DNA from: Peribacillus simplex
Lineage (GTDB): Bacteria; Bacillota; Bacilli; Bacillales; DSM-1321
Assembly: GCF_030123325.1 (NCBI RefSeq)
Contig: NZ_CP126106.1
Location: 3,686,001 to 3,750,000 of the forward strand
Length of the DNA: 64,000 nt
Reading direction: 5' to 3'
Of this stretch, positions 35,041 through 43,828 are shown piece by piece. Under the pieces are notes generated by a model. The model had not been told where the DNA came from and did no database searches. It was given only the letters and a program-made list of their open reading frames with translations. The first letter of the stretch is position 1. Every line of letters begins with the position of its first letter. The position numbers were made by a program, and so were the translations under genes.

Positions 35041-35580
35041 TTAATTCATACCGAAAACCAATGTGACGACGATGACGGCAGCTATGATACCGATCAAGTC
35101 TGCCAAAAGACCGACCTTTAGGGCATCACCCATTTTTTTGATTCCGACAGCTCCAAAATAAACGGTCAATACATAGAATGTGGTATCTGTACTTCCCTGA
35201 ATCGTGGCAGCCAAGCGCCCAATAAAGGAATCCGGTCCATAAACAGATATCAGGTCGCTGGTTATTCCTAAAGCGGCTGTTCCGGATATTGGTCTAATAA
35301 TCGCAAGTGGTAAAACCTCAGACGGAAAATGAAGAAGGGAAAGCAAGGGGTGCAGTGATTGTACAATGAAATCTAAGGCCCCTGATGCCCTAAATACTGA
35401 AATCGCCACTAGCATCCCTACCAGGAAAGGGATGAGGGAAAAAGACATGCTGATTCCTTCTTTCCCCCCCTCAACGAAGGTCTCATAAGTGGGAACTCTT
35501 TTCAATGTGCCGTACAGTAATATACAGAGGATCAAAATTGGTATCATCCAAATTGAAATGGTGGTCATCCAGTGCAACAT
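35041..35580 (-). CDS. spmB: Spore maturation protein SpmB
   Basis: A 179-aa membrane protein of the nucleoside-recognition (Gate) family with helices at about 8-25, 48-65 and others, and the motif AIIRPISGTAALG. Together with SpmA it affects spore core dehydration and heat resistance. It starts at 35580 behind GGGAGGG, one base after the spmA stop. Confidence 0.93.
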   Translation of the reverse strand: MLHWMTTISIWMIPILILCILLYGTLKRVPTYETFVEGGKEGISMSFSLIPFLVGMLVAISVFRASGALDFIVQSLHPLLSLLHFPSEVLPLAIIRPISGTAALGITSDLISVYGPDSFIGRLAATIQGSTDTTFYVLTVYFGAVGIKKMGDALKVGLLADLIGIIAAVIVVTLVFGMN

Positions 35581-35581
35581 C

Positions 35582-36175
35582 CTATTCCCTCCCGCTCCTC
35601 TTTCTCTTGTAATAAAAATACCGATCTATCGCGATTCCTCCAACTGCAGAAATGGCCGTTGCTATTATGGTCGGAAAAACGATGTCCGTAGGGGAGTGGG
35701 CATCGTAATTCATGCGGATAGCAATGACAGTAGTTGGAATCAACGTTACGCTTGAGGTATTGATGGCTAAAAAGGTGACCATCGAGCGGCTGACCGTTGC
35801 TTTTCCCCCATTTAGTTTCTTTAGCTGTTCCATGGCTTTTATACCAAGAGGCGTAGCTGCATTCCCCAATCCGAATGTGTTTGCCATCATATTGGAAAGT
35901 ATATATCCCATAGCGGGATGATTAGGAGGCACTTCAGGGAATAGCCACCTCATGAACGGCTTGAACAAATTGGATAGTTTATCTAACAGTCCCGATTCCT
36001 CCGCTATTTTCATCAAACCCAGCCAAAAGACAAGTATGCTCATCAATCCCAGGCAAAGGGTGACCGCTTCCTTTGCGCTGACAAATAGAGCTTCATTCAC
36101 CTGATCCATCGTCCCATTAATCATGCCAAAGACAATACCGATCACAAACATCCCGACCCAAATGTAATTAACCAT
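35582..36175 (-). CDS. spmA: Spore maturation protein SpmA
   Basis: A 197-aa membrane protein starting at MVNYIWVGMFVIG (36175), which overlaps the dacB stop. The 29 residues of the longer frame are dacB sequence in another frame. Gate-type motifs include ANTFGLGNAATPLG and LAINTSSVTLIPTTVIA. It pairs with SpmB in the dacB-spmA-spmB sporulation operon. Confidence 0.93.
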   Translation of the reverse strand: MVNYIWVGMFVIGIVFGMINGTMDQVNEALFVSAKEAVTLCLGLMSILVFWLGLMKIAEESGLLDKLSNLFKPFMRWLFPEVPPNHPAMGYILSNMMANTFGLGNAATPLGIKAMEQLKKLNGGKATVSRSMVTFLAINTSSVTLIPTTVIAIRMNYDAHSPTDIVFPTIIATAISAVGGIAIDRYFYYKRKRSGRE

Positions 36176-37328
36176 TGCGTCCGATTCCCAATACCGCTTC
36201 AAATACCTCAGCCCATGAAGATTGGAATGATTGTTGCTTGAAGCTTTCTTTTGATTCCCCATAAAAAATCGAACGACTTCCTATTTTCTTTCCATCGAGA
36301 TAGATGGATGCCCTGCCGACCACTGCCGGGATTTTCCTTTTATCCTTCCAAGCCCTTTGTGGCTTCAACAACTTCATTTTCACATTGACCAACTTTCTCT
36401 CTTCTTTTGTCAGCGGGTACGAAAAATCATTTTTAATGTAGACATGCCCTTTATATGTTTTATTTTCCATATTCTTTACCATGCCTTCAGGTAAAATTTC
36501 TGTTGGCGTATAATCCTTAAATGCGGATTCGTACATTTGAATATGATCATTCCAATCATCCGGACCATTCAATGTCACAGCGATCAGGTCATGCCCGTTT
36601 TTTGTTGCGGTCGTGACCAAGGTACGTTTTGCTAGTTTGGTATACCCAGTTTTCCCCCCTGTGCAATATTCGTACAATTGTGTAAGTAGGCGGTTTTTGT
36701 TCTTCCATACATAATCCCATTGTTCTGTGGAATTAGGTGCCCTGTGTTCCTTTGTGCCGGCAATCTTAACATATGTTTCATTTTGCATGGCATAACGAGT
36801 GAGTATGGCCATATCGTATGCGGTTGAATAATGGTTCTTCGTATTATCCAAACCATGTGGATTCGAAAAATGGGTATTTTTCATCCCGATTTCTTCAGCC
36901 TTTTGATTCATCATCCACACGAACCCATCCAGGCTTCCACCAACCTTTTCGCTGATTGCGACTGCTGCATCATTACCTGAACGAAGCATCAAGCCGTAAA
37001 CCAAATCTTCGAGCTTAATTCTTTCTCCTTCTTTTAAATATAGTGACGAGCCCTCCGTCCCGAAGGCATTGCTGCTCACCTTCACCGTTTCATCCATTAG
37101 TCCCGATTCAATAGCCAAGATAGCCGTCATTATTTTCGTAATGCTTGCTATGCGGTTCTTTTCATGAGCATTCACTTCATATATGACCCTACCGCTATCC
37201 TCATCCATCAAAATCGCACTATGGGCACTTACGGATACATTTGCATTGGCGCTTTGTACGGGTGCCATAAAAGACAACAGGAGAATGACGATACACAAAC
37301 TTGATAACCCTTTATATGGAAAACGCAT
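36168..37328 (-). CDS. dacB: D-alanyl-D-alanine carboxypeptidase DacB (PBP5*)
   Basis: A 386-aa S11 peptidase with a signal peptide (cleavage after about residue 29). The active-site motifs are SITK (SxxK, near residue 64), SGND (SxN-type, about residue 118) and KTGYT (KTG, about residue 222). It trims cortex peptidoglycan stem peptides in the mother cell. The C-terminal domain is followed by a short amphipathic tail. A SigE-like promoter lies upstream. Confidence 0.94.
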   Translation of the reverse strand: MRFPYKGLSSLCIVILLLSFMAPVQSANANVSVSAHSAILMDEDSGRVIYEVNAHEKNRIASITKIMTAILAIESGLMDETVKVSSNAFGTEGSSLYLKEGERIKLEDLVYGLMLRSGNDAAVAISEKVGGSLDGFVWMMNQKAEEIGMKNTHFSNPHGLDNTKNHYSTAYDMAILTRYAMQNETYVKIAGTKEHRAPNSTEQWDYVWKNKNRLLTQLYEYCTGGKTGYTKLAKRTLVTTATKNGHDLIAVTLNGPDDWNDHIQMYESAFKDYTPTEILPEGMVKNMENKTYKGHVYIKNDFSYPLTKEERKLVNVKMKLLKPQRAWKDKRKIPAVVGRASIYLDGKKIGSRSIFYGESKESFKQQSFQSSWAEVFEAVLGIGRNG

Positions 37329-37363
37329 GAGTGCCCCCTCGTCTCTTTAGTTGTTTTTGTACA

Positions 37364-37391
37364 AGTTTATGCAAATGGACAAGGGTTATGA
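37364..37391 (-). promoter_or_regulatory. Candidate SigE promoter of dacB
   Basis: TCATAAC, a 13-bp spacer and CATAAACT on the minus strand fit mother-cell SigE elements, 36 bp before dacB. Confidence 0.5.
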
Positions 37392-37434
37392 ATAAAAGAA
37401 TGTAAACCTTCATGATATCTATTGATTTTCAACA

Positions 37435-37466
37435 TAAAAAAATCGATAGGGGCCCCCTATCGATTT
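37435..37466 (-). terminator. Terminator of the reductase gene
   Basis: AAATCGATAGGGG pairs with CCCCTATCGATTT, followed by T residues on the minus strand. Confidence 0.88.
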
Positions 37467-37475
37467 AGTGTTCTA

Positions 37476-39122
37476 TCATACTAATAATGCAGCGATTTCA
37501 TCAATTTTCTTAGCTCCGAATACCACTTCTTCGTCATTGATGATCATGGCCGGAACGCTCATGACTTTATATTTCTTCTTGATTTCCTGGAAATTGCTTA
37601 TATCGACCATTTCAGCTTCAACGTTAGGGTTTTCAATCGCAATGCGCTGTGCACCCACTACAACGTCTGGACAGTAGTGACATGCCAATGAAACCATAAC
37701 CTTAATGTTCGCTTTTTTACTGATTCCCTTAATTGAATTCAATACGGCCGAATCCAATGCTTGACCAGGTCCGGCCAGGTTATAGATAGCCAAAATGAAG
37801 GAATTCAACTCATGGCCGCCTGGTACACCGTGGTACTTGACGCCACTGTATTCACCATTCGAATTTAAGAGGGAAACGACAGGGAATTTATCTGCATTGA
37901 TTTTTTCTTCAATTTCCGGACTTTCCCCCTTGTTGTATAATTCAAGATGCAGCTTGTCTCCTAATTCCGCAACATCCAACAAGAAGTCTCGCAATTCGAC
38001 TGATTTTGGCAAACTTTCATCGACGATGGACACCAATGTTACTTCGCTCTCCATCTTGCCGAAGATTCCCTTTAATTGACCGCGTAACGCATCACTTAAT
38101 AAAGCGCTCTTGCCTGCCGGGACAGCGGCCTGTTCTTTTTTCGCCGGTTTTTCAACTTCAGGTTCATCCTTGATTCCTAGGCGATCTTTTTCTTCTTCAA
38201 TATATTTACCGGCATCCGTTGCTGCAATCGCTCCATCAGATACAGCTGTGATGATCTGACGCAAGGATTTTGGCCTTAGGTCGCCCGCTGCGTAGATACC
38301 TTTGACATTTGTCTTCATATCATCATCGGTTAAAATGTAACCAGCATGATCCATTTCGATATGGCCCTTGAAAATTTCCGTTTTCGGCTCATATCCTATG
38401 AAAACGAAAACTCCAAACGTACTGTCTTCTTCCTTCGCCTTATATTCAAATTCTTCTTTAGTCGCATTATTGATGAAACGGGCACTTTGAATCATCCCGT
38501 CTCCATATACCCCAAGGATCTCCGTATTGAATTTCACTTCAATCTTATCATTTGCCATCACTTTATCCACAATGGACGGAGCACACGAGAAGCTTGATTC
38601 CCGTGCGATGATTGTAACTTTTGTAGCAAAGCGTGTCAGGAATATAGCTTCTTCAGCGGCTGCATATCCTGCCCCGATAACGAAAACTTCCAACCCTTCA
38701 AAGAATTCACCATCACATGTTGAACAATATGCTACACCGCGGCCAGTAAATTCCTCTTCACCTGGAAATCCTAGTGTTCTTGGAGAAGCACCCGTTGCAA
38801 TGATGACGGCGCGGGCATGGTAGTCCCCGCCAAGGGTTTTAACGACTTTCACCTCACCGGAGAAATCCACGCCAGTTACATCAGCTTTGGCGAATTCAAC
38901 GCCAAAATCTTCGTTTTGTAGCTTCATTTCTTCAACTAACCTAGGGCCCGATATATGACGGATACCAGGATAATTGGCTATTTCCGATGTAGTTGCAGCT
39001 TGTCCGCCGCCAGTTCCTTTTTCAAGAATTATTGTTTTTAACTTAGCTCTTCCTGCATAAACGCCCGCTGAGAGGCCTGCCGGTCCGCCACCAATAATTA
39101 ATAAATCATATATTTTTTTCAT
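37476..39122 (-). CDS. Domain-permuted AhpF-like peroxiredoxin reductase
   Basis: A 548-aa flavoprotein starting at MKKIYDLLIIGGGPAG (39122). Residues 1-about 310 form a thioredoxin-reductase module with FAD motif GGGPAG, redox-active C133-S-T-C136, and the FAD-binding GIYAAGDLR. After a Lys/Glu/Pro linker (about 325-345), residues about 350-548 form two thioredoxin-like folds, the second with C481-H-Y-C484 and cis-Pro SVPAM. Classical AhpF has the thioredoxin folds at the N-terminus, so the order here is swapped. It likely passes NAD(P)H electrons to the adjacent AhpC. Not ordinary TrxB, which is about 320 aa. Confidence 0.88.
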   Translation of the reverse strand: MKKIYDLLIIGGGPAGLSAGVYAGRAKLKTIILEKGTGGGQAATTSEIANYPGIRHISGPRLVEEMKLQNEDFGVEFAKADVTGVDFSGEVKVVKTLGGDYHARAVIIATGASPRTLGFPGEEEFTGRGVAYCSTCDGEFFEGLEVFVIGAGYAAAEEAIFLTRFATKVTIIARESSFSCAPSIVDKVMANDKIEVKFNTEILGVYGDGMIQSARFINNATKEEFEYKAKEEDSTFGVFVFIGYEPKTEIFKGHIEMDHAGYILTDDDMKTNVKGIYAAGDLRPKSLRQIITAVSDGAIAATDAGKYIEEEKDRLGIKDEPEVEKPAKKEQAAVPAGKSALLSDALRGQLKGIFGKMESEVTLVSIVDESLPKSVELRDFLLDVAELGDKLHLELYNKGESPEIEEKINADKFPVVSLLNSNGEYSGVKYHGVPGGHELNSFILAIYNLAGPGQALDSAVLNSIKGISKKANIKVMVSLACHYCPDVVVGAQRIAIENPNVEAEMVDISNFQEIKKKYKVMSVPAMIINDEEVVFGAKKIDEIAALLV

Positions 39123-39174
39123 CTTTTGTGCTCCTTGCTGAATGATAATACGTGCTAAACTGATTATTTTGAAA

Positions 39175-39210
39175 AACAAAAGGCACTTATTTTAGGTAAG
39201 TGCCTTTTGT
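39175..39210 (-). terminator. Hairpin terminator between ahpC and the reductase gene
   Basis: ACAAAAGGCACTTA and its complement form a perfect stem with a 7-8 nt loop and modest T-run; likely partial, allowing lower expression of the reductase. Confidence 0.75.
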
Positions 39211-39263
39211 CGTAAGATCTTGTAGGACGAGTTGTCCCAGTAATCGTAATCAATGCTGGGTAT

Positions 39264-39286
39264 GTCCATTACTTGCAGTAATGGAC
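39264..39286 (-). repeat. Perfect hairpin in the ahpC 3' region
   Basis: A 10-bp stem, GTCCATTACT/AGTAATGGAC, with a 3-nt loop starts 14 bp past the ahpC stop. There is no T-run; it may protect the 3' end of the ahpC message. Confidence 0.65.
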
Positions 39287-39299
39287 CATCCCATTAAAA

Positions 39300-39863
39300 T
39301 TAAAGTTTACCTACAAGGTCTAGGCTTGGTTCAAGAGTGGCTTCACCTGGAGTCCATTTTGCAGGGCAAACTTTATCTCCATGTTCCGCTACGAATTGTG
39401 CAGCTTGAACTTTTCTTACAAGTTCTTCAGCATTACGGCCAATTCCTAGATCATTAATTTCGTATGCTTTAATTTGTCCTTCCGGATTTACGATGAAAGT
39501 TCCACGTAGAGCCAATCCATCTTCTTCAATCAATACACCGAATTGACGGGATAAAACGTTTGCTGGGTCAGCTAACATTGGATATTGGATTTTACCGATT
39601 GTATCAGTTGCATCAGCCCATCCTTTGTGGCTGAAATGAGTATCTGTTGAAACTGAGTAAACTTCACAACCAATTTCCTTGAATGTTTCATAGTTATCTT
39701 GAAGATCAGCTAATTCAGTTGGACATACGAAAGAGAAGTCAGCTGGGTAGAAAAAGAATACTGCCCATTTTCCTTTAACATCTTCAAGTGTAACTTCTTT
39801 GAATTCTCCTGCATGGTAAGCTTGTACTTTAAAATCTTCAACTTGTTTATTGATCAATGACAT
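39300..39863 (-). CDS. ahpC: Alkyl hydroperoxide reductase AhpC (2-Cys peroxiredoxin)
   Basis: A 187-aa typical 2-Cys peroxiredoxin starting at MSLINKQVEDF (39863, behind TTGGAGG). The peroxidatic C47 lies in DFSFVCPTE and the resolving C166 in GDKVCPAKW. It reduces H2O2 and organic hydroperoxides, using the reductase encoded next to it. The promoter carries a PerR box. Length equals that of E. coli AhpC. Confidence 0.96.
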   Translation of the reverse strand: MSLINKQVEDFKVQAYHAGEFKEVTLEDVKGKWAVFFFYPADFSFVCPTELADLQDNYETFKEIGCEVYSVSTDTHFSHKGWADATDTIGKIQYPMLADPANVLSRQFGVLIEEDGLALRGTFIVNPEGQIKAYEINDLGIGRNAEELVRKVQAAQFVAEHGDKVCPAKWTPGEATLEPSLDLVGKL

Positions 39864-39903
39864 AATAAATTCCTCCAATAGCTATTTTTTTATCTGCTCC
39901 TGT

Positions 39904-39934
39904 TTATAATAATTATTAAATAGAAACTAGTCAA
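39904..39934 (-). promoter_or_regulatory. ahpC promoter with PerR box
   Basis: TTGACT (39929-39934), 17-bp spacer and TATTAT (39906-39911). The minus-strand 15-mer TAATAATTATTATAA at 39904-39918 matches the Per box TTATAATNATTATAA except one base and covers the -10 element. The rest of the gap to 40235 shows no gene. Confidence 0.8.
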
Positions 39935-40235
39935 TAAATATACCTTAATAATTTTTAAGTTCACAAATTGGTCACAGATTTTATATTGATATAAATTAAT
40001 TTTTTTAAAAAACCCATAGTTCTTCAAAGTAGCATATTTAACACATTTCCAATGTTATTTCAAGGATTTAAATAAGACATATGCTCATTATTCCGTGAGA
40101 TGATATCCTCTCCTTTTCAATCTAATTATAATATCCAAATGAGAATCATAAGTCGCTTCCAAATAAAATTTGCAGCTCCCCCCTCATATACTTCCCATAT
40201 TTTCCATAAAAAATTCTTGGTACAAAATTTCAGGC

Positions 40236-40262
40236 AAAAAAAAACGAACCTTCACGGCCCGT
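40236..40262 (-). terminator. Terminator of sodF
   Basis: ACGGGCC/GGTTCGT pairing (with G-U pairs) is followed by nine T residues on the minus strand. Confidence 0.7.
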
Positions 40263-40306
40263 ATATTTGTAATTGGTTCTCTAAAGACTATCCTATATTT
40301 TATCAG

Positions 40307-41182
40307 TTATTGCTTTTTCCAAATAAGCTTTTTCGCTTCGGTGAACCTTACGGCTGTTTTCGGCCAGTTTACAACGTCCCACCATTTGTCCACATAGGCT
40401 GCCCGATTATTTTTATATTGCAGGTAATAAGCATGCTCCCATACATCCAGAACAAGGATTGGGATCGTATCCCACTGGGTCAAAACCATATGCAATTCCG
40501 ATTGAAGTATTTCTAGGCGCCGTGCACGCGGAACCCAGACTAAAATCGCCCAGCCAACACCTTCTACTTGTTTGGCAGCTTCACTAAAATGGCTTTTAAA
40601 AGCTGCAAAGCTTCCAAAATCCGTCTCAATCTGTTTGAGTAAATCCCCCCTTGGCTGTCCGCCCCCTCCCGGAATCATCTCTTCCCAGAACAGCGTATGG
40701 AGATAATGGCCTGACCCATGAAAGGCAGCTTCCTTTTCCCAATGTTTCAACAGGGAAAAATCTTTCGTTTCCCTCGCTTTTTTCATCATTAATTCCGCTT
40801 TATTCAGACCATCGACATATGCTTGATGATGCTTATCATGATGCAGATACATGATTTCCCTTGAAATCGTCGGTTCCAACGCATCATAGGCATAAGGTAA
40901 CGGCGGTAGCGTATGATTCCCAATTGGCACTGATTGCCTATCCTGTATACTGAATTCTCTAGCGAGTTCTTCAATTTCCTCGTAGACCCGAGCCATCTCT
41001 TCTTCAATCAGGACCATATCCTCATAATCCATTTCTTCCTCGGCCATATCTTTTGTCAACTGGGAAAGCCGTTCAATATTTGACAGCAATGGCGAATCGG
41101 TGATATCGATCTTCTCAAGATATTCCATCACCCCATCAACCCAATCACTTACCTCTTTAGCATAATCTCTTTCATCAGACAT
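40307..41182 (-). CDS. sodF: Superoxide dismutase with N-terminal extension (SodF-like)
   Basis: A 291-aa Fe/Mn superoxide dismutase starting at MSDERDYAKEV (41182, behind AGAGGAGG). Residues 1-about 85 form an acidic helical extension, then the SOD fold with metal ligands in HHDKHHQAYV, HGSGHYLHTLFWEEM and DVWEHAYY (Asp and His). Motifs GGGGQPRG and LVWVPRARRLEI belong to the long SodF type rather than SodA. Metal preference (Fe or Mn) cannot be fixed by eye. It lies beside ahpC in the same direction but has its own terminator. Confidence 0.92.
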   Translation of the reverse strand: MSDERDYAKEVSDWVDGVMEYLEKIDITDSPLLSNIERLSQLTKDMAEEEMDYEDMVLIEEEMARVYEEIEELAREFSIQDRQSVPIGNHTLPPLPYAYDALEPTISREIMYLHHDKHHQAYVDGLNKAELMMKKARETKDFSLLKHWEKEAAFHGSGHYLHTLFWEEMIPGGGGQPRGDLLKQIETDFGSFAAFKSHFSEAAKQVEGVGWAILVWVPRARRLEILQSELHMVLTQWDTIPILVLDVWEHAYYLQYKNNRAAYVDKWWDVVNWPKTAVRFTEAKKLIWKKQ

Positions 41183-41257
41183 CTTGCAACCTCCTCTTAT
41201 GCACATAAATCATCAAAGTATTTTATGTTTTGATTAAGCGGAGATTCCATTTATAGC

Positions 41258-41292
41258 AAAAAAACAGCTAGGCCTCTTAAGCCTAGCTGTTT
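41258..41292 (-). terminator. Terminator after ypuI
   Basis: AAACAGCTAGGC and its complement form a perfect stem with a 7-nt loop and T-run. Confidence 0.88.
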
Positions 41293-41294
41293 CA

Positions 41295-41783
41295 TTATCT
41301 TGACTGTAACATTTTCGTCCGGTAATCCGTTTCATAAAACTCCAATTCTTCACGCATGGTCTGGAATCCACTTTCCACGGCCTTCAGAATGGATATTATG
41401 CTGTCAGGTACACTTTGGTGAAATTTAATCGAGTTTTTTCCTGTATAGGCAGATCTGCTGTCCTCAAACCACCGATCAGATTTTGGGGAAAAGTATTCTT
41501 CGATACATTGATGATAAACTCTATAAAGCGTCTTTTCAGCTGCAGCTTTATTGAAAACATCATTTTTCAGAACGATTTGGCAAGCCTCCAAGCCCTCTTC
41601 ACAACTTACAAGCATTCTTCTTAAACTAGAAAGGATTCCTTTATAATAGGTTTCATCCCCGCTTTTTTCCTCTTGCAGCTTAGAATAGGTCGTCTCATTT
41701 AGAAATTCCTCTAGTTGAGCCACTGTCGTTTCTAAAAACCCTTTTACATCCTCAAGCTGAGATTTTACCAATGTATTCCCCAA
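41295..41783 (-). CDS. ypuI: YpuI family protein (DUF3907)
   Basis: A 162-aa helical protein; I start it at a TTG codon (41783, MGNTLVKSQLEDVK) because GAGGAGG lies just upstream. The longest frame's first 16 residues have no start signal. Recognisable family stretches are LRRMLVSCEEGLEACQIVL, RVYHQCIEEYF, SRSAYTGKNSI and YETDYRTKM. Function is unknown. It sits in the scpA-scpB-ypuI order of B. subtilis, but with an extra gene before it. Confidence 0.82.
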   Translation of the reverse strand: MGNTLVKSQLEDVKGFLETTVAQLEEFLNETTYSKLQEEKSGDETYYKGILSSLRRMLVSCEEGLEACQIVLKNDVFNKAAAEKTLYRVYHQCIEEYFSPKSDRWFEDSRSAYTGKNSIKFHQSVPDSIISILKAVESGFQTMREELEFYETDYRTKMLQSR

Positions 41784-41805
41784 CCGTGAACCCTCCTCAA
41801 AATGA

Positions 41806-42222
41806 TTAAGATTGAATATAATAGTCAACATGTGACTCTATATCATATGGTTTAGCTTGGTCAATAGATATAAACACTTTCTCCAATTTTTCAAAATCTA
41901 TATTTTCGAAATAACCAGCCATCTCTTTTTCTGCATTTATATAAATACGTTTTCGGTTAACCAGGCCCGGGTCTTTGAGTAGACAGACCATCGCAATGAT
42001 ATCGGCCATATAAATATCTCTGTTAGGGCTTTTGAATATAGGATTGGCAGGATATGGGGTCCAACGGGTGACCATCTCATCAAAATAACGAAGATACAGT
42101 ACATTCAGCGTCTTTTCTTCTCCATCCTTTATGTATTGTATAACGGATCGATTAAAGAAGTCCTCAGGTGAATTTGACTTTTCCTTTTCAAGCCCAAATC
42201 CATTGCATGCTACAATTCGCAC
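41806..42222 (-). CDS. Uncharacterised 138-aa protein between scpB and ypuI
   Basis: I do not recognise this gene. I start it at GTG 42222 (MRIVACNGFGLEKEK) because GGGGGG lies 7-8 bases upstream; an ATG at 42243 lacks a ribosome site. The product is soluble, mixed alpha/beta in appearance, with YPANPIF, YMADIIAMVCLL and a Glu/Lys-rich middle, and two cysteines. No membrane helix or signal peptide is visible. It lies in the scpA operon direction, 22 bp before ypuI, where B. subtilis has no gene. A weak TATAAT-like site precedes it. Confidence 0.7.
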   Translation of the reverse strand: MRIVACNGFGLEKEKSNSPEDFFNRSVIQYIKDGEEKTLNVLYLRYFDEMVTRWTPYPANPIFKSPNRDIYMADIIAMVCLLKDPGLVNRKRIYINAEKEMAGYFENIDFEKLEKVFISIDQAKPYDIESHVDYYIQS

Positions 42223-42277
42223 CTGCCATCCCCCCGTATTCATTTTTTTCTATATTATCACAATTTATTGAAAAATG

Positions 42278-42859
42278 TTATTCGATTGTTTGCTGAAATT
42301 TTTCAAAAAACAGATCGGCTTCACCATTTTCAAAGCTATCATCCGAATTATCTGCGAGAGGCGGTAATTCATCAATTGAATTCAGGCCGAAGTAATCCAA
42401 AAACTCTTTTGTTGTCCCATATAAATAAGCCCGGCCCGAGCCTTCAGCACGTCCGACCTCTTTTATTAAGACTTTTGTGACAAGTGTATGAATGGGGCGT
42501 TCCGTTTTCACTCCGCGTATTTCATCAATTTCAGCTCTAGTAATCGGCTGCTTATAGGCAATGATTGCGAGTGTTTCCAAAGCCGCCTGGGACAATCCTT
42601 GAGTGCTTGATGTTTCCACCAGCCTTTTCAAGTAATCCGAGTGCTCTTTCTTAGTCGTCATTTGATAAACACCCGCTATTTCGATCACCTGAATCCCGCG
42701 TACATCCGATATATATTCTTCCTTTAAACTTTCAACGATGTCGGTTGCTTGATATTCCGTAATTTCCAGGACAGAGGCAATTTGTTTGACGGATAGCCCT
42801 TCATCTCCGGCAGCAAACAATAATGCCTCAAGAATCCCTTTCCAATTAATAACTTCCAA
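42278..42859 (-). CDS. scpB: Segregation and condensation protein ScpB
   Basis: A 193-aa protein starting at TTG 42859, behind AAGGTG and inside the scpA end. Two winged-helix domains contain ILEALLFAAGDEGLSVKQIA, QAALETLAIIAYKQPITRAEIDEIRGV and YLYGTTKEFLDYFGL. ScpB dimers bind ScpA in the SMC-ScpAB complex for chromosome segregation. Confidence 0.96.
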   Translation of the reverse strand: MEVINWKGILEALLFAAGDEGLSVKQIASVLEITEYQATDIVESLKEEYISDVRGIQVIEIAGVYQMTTKKEHSDYLKRLVETSSTQGLSQAALETLAIIAYKQPITRAEIDEIRGVKTERPIHTLVTKVLIKEVGRAEGSGRAYLYGTTKEFLDYFGLNSIDELPPLADNSDDSFENGEADLFFEKFQQTIE

Positions 42860-43613
42860 CTGGTTCTACACCTTCCTTAGCAGCAATCATGATATCCGAA
42901 AAATTATCTTCCTGTTCAACGATGATTTCATTTAATTTCATCAGTTCCAGCACCGCCATAAACGTGATGACGATATGCTCTTTAACCGGGATCGAGAACA
43001 GTTCAAAAAAACTTTTCTTTCCTTTAATCGATTGTAGCTCAATCATGATTTCATCCATTCTTTTCTCTATCGATATCTCTTGTTTCGTTACCTTCGTGTA
43101 AAGCGGCTTTTGAATTTTTTGCCTTCGCAGCAGTTTTTGAAGAGCCCCCAACATATCGTATAGACTTATATTCAACTCTTGCTTATCATTTTCCGCTTCT
43201 TTTACATAAACTGATAAATCACTTGGGGGTTTGGTGAAAATCAAGCTTCTTTCTTCTTCCATCCCTTTAAATTCTTGGGCTGCATTTTTATACTTTTTAT
43301 ATTCTAATAGTTTTTCCACAAGCTCATCCCGTGGATCTTCCTCAAATATTTCGCCATCTTCATCCATCATTAGTTCATCTTCATGCTTTGGAAGCAACGT
43401 TTTACTCTTGATGGCAAGCAGCGTTGCAGCCATCACCAGATATTCGCTGGCGACATCCAATTCAAGATGCTGCATCGTATGGATGTAACTTAGGTATTGA
43501 TCTGTAATATCAGCCATCGGAATATCGTAGATGTCTATTTCCAGGCGATTAATCAAGTGCAGAAGTAAATCCATCGGTCCTTCGAAAGCGTCAATTTTTA
43601 TATTATAACCCAT
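42846..43613 (-). CDS. scpA: Segregation and condensation protein ScpA (kleisin)
   Basis: A 255-aa kleisin with the N-terminal SMC-neck-binding motif DAFEGPMDLLLHLI (residues 8-21), DQYLSYIHTMQHLELDVASEY split across helices, MAATLLAIKSKTLLP, an acidic middle, and a C-terminal winged helix with IVITFMAVLELMKLNEI. It bridges SMC heads. It overlaps scpB by 14 bp. Start follows GAGGTAA. Confidence 0.96.
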   Translation of the reverse strand: MGYNIKIDAFEGPMDLLLHLINRLEIDIYDIPMADITDQYLSYIHTMQHLELDVASEYLVMAATLLAIKSKTLLPKHEDELMMDEDGEIFEEDPRDELVEKLLEYKKYKNAAQEFKGMEEERSLIFTKPPSDLSVYVKEAENDKQELNISLYDMLGALQKLLRRQKIQKPLYTKVTKQEISIEKRMDEIMIELQSIKGKKSFFELFSIPVKEHIVITFMAVLELMKLNEIIVEQEDNFSDIMIAAKEGVEPVGSY

Positions 43614-43828
43614 TAAATTACCTCATTTAAATCTAATTGGCCGATATAGACCTATTTCTTTTACTAATCAAGTATAGTGGATTGCCGCCCTTTATCCAAA
43701 TAATAATTTACTGACCTCAGAAAACTTTTTATTTGGGATTACCGTCAAATGGGTTGTTGCCCAATCACATTCCGAAATCCAACATAACCTAGAAATGTAA
43801 GAATAGCAGAACAAAGGAGGTACTCATT

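Noticed and set aside
40100..40516. 138-codon plus-strand ORF
   Set aside because: Its 3' half is antisense to sodF and its 5' part spans the sodF terminator and spacer.
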